DNA of 64,000 bases from JBBIOU01 sp037443205 (GTDB lineage Bacteria > Bacteroidota > Bacteroidia > Flavobacteriales_D > UBA2798), in NCBI GenBank assembly GCA_037443205.1, contig JBBIOU010000004.1:68075-132074 (forward strand), given 5' to 3'. The translations under genes were made by a program, and so were the position numbers. Positions 36,092 to 43,812 of the stretch are shown piece after piece. Under the pieces are notes generated by a model. The model saw nothing but the letters and a program-made list of their open reading frames with translations, was not told where the DNA came from and made no database searches. The first letter of the stretch is position 1. Every line of letters begins with the position of its first letter.

Positions 36092-36781
36092 TCATAACAA
36101 AAATCCAAACCAACCTTTTTTCATGGCAATTTTTATGGCTTGGGTTCTGTTATTTACATGCAATTTTTTGTAAATATTCGAAATGTGTGTTCTAACTGTA
36201 TTGGGGCTTAAGCCAATATCTTTGGCTAATACTTTGTAATCTTTTCCATCTACCAAACCCTTAAGAATATTCATTTCTCTATCAGTTAAAACAGAATTTT
36301 CTGCTTTTTTATTTTCAATTTTTGCGTTTGAAAGCAACTGAAGCGATTTGCGTGCAATACGTGGACTCATAGGAGCTCCGTCAAATTCAACCACTTCGTA
36401 TAAAGCATTTATTAATCTATCCGGATTTTCGTCTTTTAATAAATATCCAACAGCTCCGGCCTTTATCGCTTCAAAAATTTTTTCATCATCATCAAAAACT
36501 GTAAGCATTAAGAATTTGGTGTTTGGATAAACCTCAGATGCTGAATTTACAGCTTCAATACCGTTCATTACAGGCATATCAATATCCATAAATACAATGT
36601 CAGGAAGTGTTGGTGATTCTTTCATTTTTTCTAAGAATTCATCACCATTACTCGCAGTAAAAAGTACTTCAATATTGTTTTTAGTCAAAAGTTTTTCTTT
36701 TAGCGTTGTTCTGTTAATTTGTTTGTCATCAACAATCGCAACTTTTATCATATTTTGAGTATTTTTTTCTGCAAAGGTCAT
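36092..36781 (-). CDS. NarL/LuxR-family response regulator
   Basis: DNA-binding response regulator of 229 residues. The receiver domain has the acidic pair in VAIVDDKQ, the phospho-acceptor Asp in IVFMDIDMPVMNG (residue ~66), Thr in LMLTVFDDD and Lys in YLLKDENPD. The C-terminal LuxR helix-turn-helix is LTDREMNILKGLVDGKDYKV ... LSPNTVRTHISNIYKKL. ATG at 36781 gives a 10-residue extension; ATG at 36751 (MIKVAIVDD) is an equally plausible start. It lies 12 bases after the histidine kinase gene, its evident partner. Confidence 0.93.
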   Translation of the reverse strand: MTFAEKNTQNMIKVAIVDDKQINRTTLKEKLLTKNNIEVLFTASNGDEFLEKMKESPTLPDIVFMDIDMPVMNGIEAVNSASEVYPNTKFLMLTVFDDDEKIFEAIKAGAVGYLLKDENPDRLINALYEVVEFDGAPMSPRIARKSLQLLSNAKIENKKAENSVLTDREMNILKGLVDGKDYKVLAKDIGLSPNTVRTHISNIYKKLHVNNRTQAIKIAMKKGWFGFLL

Positions 36782-36793
36782 AGGGATTATTTT

Positions 36794-38500
36794 TTATTGC
36801 AATACTTCATTTGCATTAAGGTATTTTACACATATTGAAATTTTTGTTCCGTTATTTATTGATGAAATAATTTCAATTTCTGCATTGGCTTCTTTGGCGC
36901 GTTCTTCCATATTTTTCATTCCATAATGTCCGTCTTTGTATCGTTTATCATAATCAAAACCGATACCATTATCTTCAACCGTAAATTTGAATAAGCACTT
37001 ATCACTGCTTTCAAATAAAATATTAATTTGATTTGCCTTGCTATGCTTTAAAGCATTGTGAAAAGCTTCCTGACAGATTCTGAAAATATTTAATGCCTGC
37101 TCCGGCATAAGAATATTTTCAGGCTTTTTAAAATTTTCTATAAAATCAATTTTTACATTATTCTTTATTTGAAGTTTTAATACATAATTTTTAAATCTAT
37201 CGGCAAAATCTATAATACTTAATTTTTCGTTGTTTACCGCCCAAATAGTTTCTCTGAGCGTAAGAATGGCGTTTCTACCTGTTGCGCTATAGTTAAGCAG
37301 GAGTTTTTTAAGTTCATCTTCATTTTTAATTTTTTCAGGATGATTTGCCAACCATTCCAAATTGGTAATTAAATAGGATAGTTGTCCACCTACATTATCG
37401 TGTAAGTCGCGTGCTATACGTTCTTTTTCTTTTTGTGATTTTTGTATTAACTCTAATTGTTGTTGTTTCTTTTTAATGTTGCTTCTATTTATCCACCATA
37501 ATGTAAAAAATACCAGCAACAATAGGATTAATGCTAAAACATATATGGTACGTTTACGGTTGGCTATTTCTAATTGGCTTATTTGCTTTTCATTTTGTAA
37601 TTGTTTTATCTCAGCTTCTTTTTTTTCGGTTTCATACATTTCTTCGTATTTAGCAATTTCTTGGGCTTTTTGTAAATAAAAAATGGAATCTTTATAATAA
37701 AACCATTTGCTAATATATTTTAATGCTAATGTATCTCTTAGCATTATCAAACATTCGGCTTTTCCTCTGTATGCGTTAGTCAGAGCTTCTCTATCACCAA
37801 GTTCTTTAAGTGTTTTTTCAACTTTATTTATATAAATAAGTGCTTTTTCATAATCTTTTTTAACTCTGAAATAATAATTGTAATATTTAGTAGCAGCAAA
37901 TGCTATAGCACTTATGTTTTTAGAAGTATCTGCATAAGCTTCGGCAAGTTTCAAGTAGTGTTCTATTTTATTTATGTCTTTTGTTTTATTAATGTGTAAT
38001 TCGGCAAGAATAGAATAGGTACGAGATAGTCTGCTATAATTTTTTTCTTTTTTCATTAATTCAACAGCAGGATATATATATTTTTTTACAGAATCTAGAT
38101 TTTCATATTCAATATATATTGCACCTACCGTATAATATGCATCAGATTTTAAAGAATCTAAATTGCACGTTTTAGTTGTGTTTAAATACTGATAAAACCA
38201 ATTTAAGGCATTCTTTTTATCGTGATAATGATAATAACATGTACCAATGTTTCTTTCAATTCGTGCTATTTTCTTACAATCATTATTTGCTTTTGCTATT
38301 TTATAAATATCCATGTATGTTTTATTTGCAAGCGCGTAGTTATTAGCCATGTAAAGGCTATCGGCAACATATAATAAACTATCCATGTTTTGAGAAAAGC
38401 AGTTAAATACCCCCAATACCATACTTATTACTAATAATAAAGTATAGTATTTTATACTTGTATAGCTCTTTAAAATTGATATGATTAGGATTTTGCTCAT
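36794..38500 (-). CDS. TPR-containing sensor histidine kinase, HisKA_3 (NarX/DesK) type
   Basis: Sensor of 568 residues. An N-terminal hydrophobic signal/anchor (about 18-36), TPR-like repeats outside the membrane (about 45-275), a coiled-coil stretch, one transmembrane helix (about 318-338), then a HisKA_3 domain with RIARDLHDNVGGQLSYLITN (His near 367) and a HATPase domain with EAFHNALKHSKA and TVEDNGIGFDYDKRY. This layout is the common Bacteroidota 'tetratricopeptide sensor' kinase. It is co-transcribed with the LuxR-type regulator downstream and divergent from the secreted-protein gene at 38570. A palindrome shared with another promoter lies 12 bases upstream of its ATG, compatible with autoregulation. 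Confidence 0.92.
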   Translation of the reverse strand: MSKILIISILKSYTSIKYYTLLLVISMVLGVFNCFSQNMDSLLYVADSLYMANNYALANKTYMDIYKIAKANNDCKKIARIERNIGTCYYHYHDKKNALNWFYQYLNTTKTCNLDSLKSDAYYTVGAIYIEYENLDSVKKYIYPAVELMKKEKNYSRLSRTYSILAELHINKTKDINKIEHYLKLAEAYADTSKNISAIAFAATKYYNYYFRVKKDYEKALIYINKVEKTLKELGDREALTNAYRGKAECLIMLRDTLALKYISKWFYYKDSIFYLQKAQEIAKYEEMYETEKKEAEIKQLQNEKQISQLEIANRKRTIYVLALILLLLVFFTLWWINRSNIKKKQQQLELIQKSQKEKERIARDLHDNVGGQLSYLITNLEWLANHPEKIKNEDELKKLLLNYSATGRNAILTLRETIWAVNNEKLSIIDFADRFKNYVLKLQIKNNVKIDFIENFKKPENILMPEQALNIFRICQEAFHNALKHSKANQINILFESSDKCLFKFTVEDNGIGFDYDKRYKDGHYGMKNMEERAKEANAEIEIISSINNGTKISICVKYLNANEVLQ

Positions 38501-38511
38501 TTTGTAATAAT

Positions 38512-38529
38512 ATACTGCAAATGCAGTAT
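38512..38529. promoter_or_regulatory. Palindrome ATACTGCA-AA-TGCAGTAT in the divergent promoter region
   Basis: Perfect 8-bp arms separated by AA, located between the divergent kinase gene and the secreted-protein gene. The same arms (TACTGCA/TGCAGTA, 2-base spacer) recur at 42752-42767 upstream of another secreted-protein gene. A dimeric regulator site is likely; the neighbouring LuxR-type regulator is one candidate. Confidence 0.55.
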
Positions 38530-38569
38530 TTTAAAATTTTAATCGTTTTTTAAAATTTGTGCCAAATTA

Positions 38570-39886
38570 TTGATAAACTTTAAATTTAAAACTATAAAAA
38601 CTAAAAATTTACTTTTAAACACCATTGCTTGTGTATTTTTTTCATCTAATTTATTTGCTGCCGATTTATGTGTAAACGAAGCCGGTAGCGGTGGATGTTA
38701 CTCAACTATTACTGCTGCGCTAACCGCAGCCAATGATGGCGACAGAATTTTAATACAGCCAAAAACAGGCAACGCACCTTACGTTGAAAATTTAACCATA
38801 AATAAATCTGTTCAGTTGCTATCGAATCAGGAAGGAGTAATGTGGAGTTTGGCCGGTAATATAACCGTTACACCCGCAGTTGGAAGAACAATTGCTATCA
38901 TGCACATGCAAAATACGGGCGGAAACATCACTGCCAGCGGACACAGCCCTATAGGAACAAGATGCAAAGTAAATATTATGAACTGCGAATTAATGAATGG
39001 AAATATAAATTTCGATTACAACTATTTTGATGTAAATGTAATTTCAAACGTTTTATCTGATGGTTACGTTGCTTTACGATATGGTAATGTTATTGGAAAC
39101 AATATAACAGCAAGTACATATACAAATATGTATTATCCTACTCCATATAACCATCGTATTTTATTATACTATTCAACAGATGCCTCTGCAACTAACGACA
39201 CTTTGTATATAGTTGGTAATATTCTTAAAATTGAATCTACGGTAAGTACCTATTATAATAATATTACAATTAACTCAAATGCTCAGTATTTTTATATTTC
39301 GAATAATTATTTAACCAAACTAAGCACCTATTCTGATTGTTACGGAATAAGATTTTATATTCACAAAACTTCAATGGTAGGAACAAATTGTATTTATAAC
39401 AATACTATCAATAATCCAAATCAAAACGGCAGTACTTTTTATCCAATTCAAATTGTTTCAAATACAAGCGGTGTTTTTGATATTAAGAATAATATTTCAT
39501 ATACACCCGACTTAGCAAGTGGATATAATGTTTATTCATTTACAGCTACACCCACCGTTGGTTTTTCATATAATTATGGAGCGCCACATGGCACACTATC
39601 CGGCATTGTAAATAATGGAACAAATAATTTAAATAGTAATTCATCCATTAACTATACTACCGGCCAGCTTAATGCAGGTTCAGATGGAATTAACGGAGGA
39701 TACCCTGATTTAACTTTTTATGATTTGGATTTAACAGTAAACGATGTAGGTGCTTATGGTGGTTCATTTAGCTTAACTAATTTTCATCCTATAACCGGAG
39801 CAGCCAGGGTATATTTTGTAAAAGCGCCCAGAACCGTATTACAAAGCGGCACTTTAAATATTAAGGCAGAATCGTTTGACAGATAA
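38570..39886 (+). CDS. Secreted parallel-beta-helix-like protein, TTG start
   Basis: Exported 438-residue protein of unknown function. A signal peptide (ending SSNLFAAD) is followed by LCVNEAGSGGCYSTITAALT and ANDGDRILIQP, the usual entry to a pectate-lyase-like parallel beta-helix. The remainder is rich in Asn, Thr, Ser and Tyr, with repeated NN ladders (e.g. IYNNTINNPNQNGS, FDIKNNISYT). No catalytic residues of a known lyase are recognised. The start must be TTG at 38570 because no ATG precedes the signal peptide. It lacks a recognisable T9SS domain; its C-terminus (VYFVKAPRTVLQSGTLNIKA) is followed after 51 bases by a large T9SS cargo gene, so both may be delivered or act together. Confidence 0.75.
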   Translation: MINFKFKTIKTKNLLLNTIACVFFSSNLFAADLCVNEAGSGGCYSTITAALTAANDGDRILIQPKTGNAPYVENLTINKSVQLLSNQEGVMWSLAGNITVTPAVGRTIAIMHMQNTGGNITASGHSPIGTRCKVNIMNCELMNGNINFDYNYFDVNVISNVLSDGYVALRYGNVIGNNITASTYTNMYYPTPYNHRILLYYSTDASATNDTLYIVGNILKIESTVSTYYNNITINSNAQYFYISNNYLTKLSTYSDCYGIRFYIHKTSMVGTNCIYNNTINNPNQNGSTFYPIQIVSNTSGVFDIKNNISYTPDLASGYNVYSFTATPTVGFSYNYGAPHGTLSGIVNNGTNNLNSNSSINYTTGQLNAGSDGINGGYPDLTFYDLDLTVNDVGAYGGSFSLTNFHPITGAARVYFVKAPRTVLQSGTLNIKAESFDR

Positions 39887-39937
39887 TATTTCAAAAGTTA
39901 AAAAAACAATGTTTAACCTTTAAAAAACTTTTGGAAT

Positions 39938-42544
39938 ATGAAACCTTTAGTTTATAAATTTTCTGTTCTGCTTTTTACAATGCTCTTTGTTTCAGTAATC
40001 GGATTTGCGCAAAGGCAAATTATAGAGGCAGAGTATTTTATTGACACCGACCCCGGACAAGGCAATGGTACAGCTGTGCTTGCTGTTGACGGCAATTTAG
40101 ACAATGCCATTGAGTCCTTATTCAGAAACGGAATAAATGCAGGTTCTGTTGGTTTACATACTTTTAATATTCGGGTAAAAGATGATATGAATAATTGGGG
40201 GCCTGTGTTTAAAACCGTTTTTTATACCAGTGCACCTTTAGTAGTTAGAAATGCTCATGTTACGCAGGCAGAATTTTTTTGGGATACCGATCCCGGACAA
40301 GGTAATGGTAATGCCTTGTTAGCATTTGATGGTAATTTTAATGATGCAATAGAGACTATATCTGCTAATGCAACTTCTCTGCCTTTAACAGGCTTACACA
40401 TTTTAAACATCCGAGTAAAAGACAATATGAACAACTGGGGGCCTGTGTTTAAAACCATTGTAAATGTTACCAACAATTTAGCTCTAAGAGATATTAAAAT
40501 TACGCAGGGAGAGTTTTTCTTTGATACCGATCCGGGGCAAGGTCAGGGTATTACCATGCTTGCGTTTGACGGTAATTTTAATGATGCCATTGAGTCAATT
40601 AACCAATCATGGTCGTATTTGCCTGATACCGGAATGCATGTTTTAAATGTGCGTGTAAAAGATGCGGCTAATAATTGGGGGCCGGTATTTCAAACTGTTT
40701 TACGCGTATTACCATGTGTAAGTCAGCCAACGGTAACAATTACGCCATCAACTACACAATTAATATGCCCGGGAGATACAGTAAATTTTACCGCACAAAG
40801 TGGTTTTATTTCTTATACCTGGTTTAGAGGAAGCACAATAGTAGGTACAGGGCAAAATTACGATGCTGATACAGCCGGTTTTTATAGAGTATATGCAGTA
40901 GATGCAAATGGTTGCGGAGTATTTTCAAGTTTTACTCAGGTAGGGTTAAATTTATACAATGCTAATATTACAGCATCCGGACCAACCACTTTTTGTCAGG
41001 GTGGAAGTGTTGTACTTACTGCCGCTTCAGGAAATACTTCATACAGTTGGAACACCGGAGCTACCTCACAAAGCATTACAGTAGCATCTTCAGGTACATT
41101 TATCGTTACGGTTTCTAATGGTAATTGTTTAGGTACCGATACGGTAACCGTAACTGTAAACCCCAACCCACCGGTTCCTGTAATTTCTGCAAGTCCATCT
41201 GTGGCAATTTGTCCGGGCGATAGTGTTACCTTAACCTCATCACCCGCTAATACGTACGCATGGAGTACTAATGAATATACATCTTCAATTATGGTGAATA
41301 CATCAGGAACTTATTCAGTTACCGTTACTGATAACAATAATTGTCAATCATCAGCTAGTATTAATGTAACAGTATTTCCAAATCCCATTTCAAGTATAAA
41401 CAGTGCAGTAAATATTTGTCAGGGTGATACGGCACAAATATCTGTTTCGGGTGGTGTAAGCTATCTGTGGGCACCGGCTAGCGGTTTAAATTCAAATACT
41501 ATTGCAAATCCGTTGGCGAGCCCTTCGGTTTCAACTCAATATACCGTTTATGTTACCGGTATAGGTGGTTGTACCGATTCAGCTACGGTTGATGTGTTTG
41601 TAAATCCTGTTCCAATGGTTGCAGCCTCTGCTAATTTTACAAATCTGTGCGAAGGTGGTAATCCGTTAAATTTGTATGCATCACCAAGTGGAGCAAGTTC
41701 TTATGTTTGGAGTGGCCCTGCTGCATTTAGCTCTACTAACCAAAACCCGGTAATATCAAGCCTTACAACTGCCAATAGTGGGGTATATACAGTAACTGCT
41801 TACAATTCGGCCGGTTGTTTTGATTCGGATACAATATCAATTACGGTTGTTCCGGGAATTAATGCAGTAATAGCAGCCAATTCACCTGTTTGTGAAGGCG
41901 AAACCATTCAGTTAAATGGATTGCCAAACGGTATGCTATCATATAACTGGAGTGGGCCAAACGGATTTACTGCAAATACGCAAAATGCAACGATTAATTC
42001 TGCACAATTAACCAATACAGGAACTTATACCTTAACAGTAAATAACGGAACCTGTAACTCAGTTGCTACTTATCAGGTGGTAGTAAAACCGGCACCTGAT
42101 GTAAGTGTAAGTCAGTTTGGTGCGGTATTAAATGCCCTTCAGGATTCTGCCAATTATCAATGGGTAAGTTGTACCAATGCTTTTGCACCCGTTGTGGGAG
42201 CAACTTCGCAAACATTTACGGCATTTGAAAATGGTGATTTTGCTGTAATCGTAGTATATAACGGTTGCGCTGATACTTCGTTGTGCTATAATGTTTCGGG
42301 ATTAGGAATAGAAGAAGAGAATACTGAATCGGTTTGGACGATTTACCCTAATCCGAACAGAGGTAATTTTACCATACAAGCAAATGCAGGATTATTTTTT
42401 GAGTTAATGGATTATACCGGTAAAATAATTAATACCTATCATTTGCAAAATACATCCACAGAAATTTCTGAAAATCTCGCTACGGGTCTGTATTTCATAC
42501 GCGAAACGCAAAGCGGTATAGTACAGAAATTGATTATCGAATAA
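39938..42544 (+). CDS. T9SS cargo protein with three N-terminal repeats and Ig-like domains
   Basis: Secreted surface protein of 868 residues. The signal peptide (to GFAQ) is followed by three ~80-residue repeats, each with the pattern AE(Y/F)F.DTDPGQG.G, AxDGNxxxAIE and LHxxNxRVKDxxNNWGPVF. Next come several Ig/PKD-like modules, each with a C-P/Q-G-D or C-x-G start (ICPGDTVNFTA, FCQGGSVVLTA, ICPGDSVTLTS, ICQGDTAQISV, LCEGGNPLNLY, VCEGETIQLNG). The end is a type A sorting domain (VWTIYPNPNRGNFTI ... GLYFIRETQSGIVQKLIIE). The repeats are also visible in the DNA at roughly 40030-40220, 40265-40450 and 40505-40690. Likely adhesin or surface-layer role; no enzyme motif is seen. Confidence 0.85.
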   Translation: MKPLVYKFSVLLFTMLFVSVIGFAQRQIIEAEYFIDTDPGQGNGTAVLAVDGNLDNAIESLFRNGINAGSVGLHTFNIRVKDDMNNWGPVFKTVFYTSAPLVVRNAHVTQAEFFWDTDPGQGNGNALLAFDGNFNDAIETISANATSLPLTGLHILNIRVKDNMNNWGPVFKTIVNVTNNLALRDIKITQGEFFFDTDPGQGQGITMLAFDGNFNDAIESINQSWSYLPDTGMHVLNVRVKDAANNWGPVFQTVLRVLPCVSQPTVTITPSTTQLICPGDTVNFTAQSGFISYTWFRGSTIVGTGQNYDADTAGFYRVYAVDANGCGVFSSFTQVGLNLYNANITASGPTTFCQGGSVVLTAASGNTSYSWNTGATSQSITVASSGTFIVTVSNGNCLGTDTVTVTVNPNPPVPVISASPSVAICPGDSVTLTSSPANTYAWSTNEYTSSIMVNTSGTYSVTVTDNNNCQSSASINVTVFPNPISSINSAVNICQGDTAQISVSGGVSYLWAPASGLNSNTIANPLASPSVSTQYTVYVTGIGGCTDSATVDVFVNPVPMVAASANFTNLCEGGNPLNLYASPSGASSYVWSGPAAFSSTNQNPVISSLTTANSGVYTVTAYNSAGCFDSDTISITVVPGINAVIAANSPVCEGETIQLNGLPNGMLSYNWSGPNGFTANTQNATINSAQLTNTGTYTLTVNNGTCNSVATYQVVVKPAPDVSVSQFGAVLNALQDSANYQWVSCTNAFAPVVGATSQTFTAFENGDFAVIVVYNGCADTSLCYNVSGLGIEEENTESVWTIYPNPNRGNFTIQANAGLFFELMDYTGKIINTYHLQNTSTEISENLATGLYFIRETQSGIVQKLIIE

Positions 42545-42547
42545 GGG

Positions 42548-42575
42548 AAAGCGGGGAATTAACCCCGCTTTTTTA
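42548..42575 (+). terminator. Rho-independent terminator of the T9SS cargo gene
   Basis: AAAGCGGGG, loop AATTAA, CCCCGCTTT followed by a T run (to 42574), directly after the stop codon. A close copy follows the pseudogene at 43731. Confidence 0.9.
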
Positions 42576-42599
42576 TCGTGTTATAATAGAATTTAACCC

Positions 42600-42625
42600 G
42601 CATTACGCATTAGTATGCGTAATGC
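42600..42625. repeat. Inverted repeat with 11-bp perfect arms
   Basis: GCATTACGCAT (42600-42610), loop TAGT, ATGCGTAATGC (42615-42625). No T run follows, so it is not a standard terminator. Next to it is CGCCTGAGGCGG, another short palindrome. Confidence 0.7.
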
Positions 42626-42671
42626 TCGCCTGAGGCGGATAAACCAAATCCCACCCTTTTGCCAAAGCACT

Positions 42672-42712
42672 CAGCATTAGAAATTTGGATTTATTTCAAA
42701 TTTCTAATGCTG
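42672..42712. repeat. Inverted repeat with 16-bp perfect arms
   Basis: CAGCATTAGAAATTTG (42672-42687), 9-base loop, and the exact reverse complement at 42697-42712. Long perfect arms in a gene-free 270-base stretch suggest a transposable remnant or a structured leader. No ORF or T run is attached. Confidence 0.75.
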
Positions 42713-42751
42713 AATTTGGGTTTAATATTCAAGACAATGCAAATTAAAAAT

Positions 42752-42767
42752 TACTGCATATGCAGTA
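42752..42767. promoter_or_regulatory. Palindrome TACTGCA-TA-TGCAGTA upstream of the secreted-protein gene at 42816
   Basis: Perfect 16-bp palindrome, 48 bases before the ATG. It shares arms and spacer length with the site at 38512-38529. Candidate binding site for a common regulator. Confidence 0.55.
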
Positions 42768-42815
42768 TTGTCTGATTTTATTATACTTTGAAATTTGTAT
42801 TATAAATACAATATA

Positions 42816-43499
42816 ATGAATATGATGAAAAAGATAATTTTAACCTTGTTGTTGTTTATTCAAAGTAGATATGTAATATCTCAAATCTCCCAAGATTTTT
42901 ATGAGGGCAAGTTCTTGAACATTTATGCTAATTATCAACCCTATGTTAATAGTATTGGTGCTCAGATTTTTGAATTTGAAGGTTCAGGTCCTGAATCATG
43001 GGACAAATGGTATGGTTTCAGGCTCAGAGCATTGCCGGATTTCTTAAGCAACAATAGTATATTAATAAAAAATAGGAGTTCATTAACTAATAATAAAGGA
43101 TTTGCAACCAGTTGGGCTGAATGGTTTCTTGGTGCAACTATAATAGGTAAAGATAGGTATAATGTAGCTCTTGCTGCAAACATCTTAAATATTTGGGCAC
43201 TAACGGCAAGCAATGTTAACTCTGAAGGCTTTGCAACTACAGGATTAAGGGGTAAATTAGACTTTAAAATAAATGATTTTCTTCTTTTAAGTTATACCCA
43301 AAGCCATGAATTTTCAATCGCCTCTGCTGATACTAAAGATTCAAAAGGATATATTTTTTCAAATTCAATAAATCTTTACACAAGCAAATTGGTTTTTTTC
43401 GGGGTCGAATACCTTACATTTCGTTACCGTTACGGAGCTTCAGTTTCTTATGGAAATGGTTCCAGATTAGACATTAAATTAGGAATTAGAATAATATAA
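42816..43499 (+). CDS. Secreted/outer-membrane protein of unknown function
   Basis: Unrecognised 227-residue exported protein. The signal peptide MMKKIILTLLLFIQSRYVIS is followed by a mature part with amphipathic beta-like strands (FLNIYANYQPYVNSIGAQIF, EWFLGATIIGKDRYNVALAA, FLLLSYTQSHEFSIAS, FGVEYLTFRYRYGASVSYGN) ending LDIKLGIRII, suggesting a small outer-membrane barrel. ATG at 42816 is chosen over the upstream TTG at 42795; ATGs at 42822 and 42825 are alternatives. It follows a palindrome shared with the promoter region at 38512. Directly downstream is a decayed T9SS sorting-domain fragment, but the gene has its own stop and no sign that it once included it. Confidence 0.65.
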   Translation: MNMMKKIILTLLLFIQSRYVISQISQDFYEGKFLNIYANYQPYVNSIGAQIFEFEGSGPESWDKWYGFRLRALPDFLSNNSILIKNRSSLTNNKGFATSWAEWFLGATIIGKDRYNVALAANILNIWALTASNVNSEGFATTGLRGKLDFKINDFLLLSYTQSHEFSIASADTKDSKGYIFSNSINLYTSKLVFFGVEYLTFRYRYGASVSYGNGSRLDIKLGIRII

Positions 43500-43506
43500 A
43501 GATTTG

Positions 43507-43730
43507 AATGCTACAATAAACTTTTCAATTTATCCTAATCCTGATAATGCAACATTTTTTATCTATTCCTATAAATCGTTCACTTTTTAGTTAATCTATA
43601 TCACGGAAAGGTGTTGAGTACGCATACTATAACGGCTAACAAACAAACAATACAAGCACAATTACCGCAAGGCATGTATTTGATACGCGAAAAAGATAGT
43701 GGTGCAGTTCAATAATTGATTATTGAATAA
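43507..43730 (+). pseudogene. Decayed T9SS type A sorting-domain fragment
   Basis: Translating in two frames recovers the end of a sorting domain: NATINFSIYPNPDNATFFIY in the first frame (from 43507), then after a frameshift near 43585 VNLYHGKVLSTHTI, QAQLPQGMYLIREKDSGAVQ, stop, LIIE, stop. The pattern YPNP ... GKVLST ... GMYLIRE ... LIIE is the same as the end of the cargo protein at 39938-42544. There is one frameshift and one premature TAA (43712-43714; a K codon AAA changed to TAA is the simplest reading). No start or body of a gene precedes it, so this is a relic of a cargo gene lost by deletion. A terminator like that of the intact gene follows it. Confidence 0.82.
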
Positions 43731-43760
43731 GAAAAGCGGGGTTAATTCCCCGCATTTTTT
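43731..43760 (+). terminator. Terminator after the sorting-domain relic
   Basis: GCGGGG, loop TTAATT, CCCCGC, then A and six T. Stem identical to that at 42551-42568, with a different loop. Supports the view that relic and intact cargo gene share ancestry. Confidence 0.85.
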
Positions 43761-43812
43761 GCATATGTGGTTTTTTAATCCCCAAAAAGCTTAACAATTT
43801 TTTAGGTATTGA

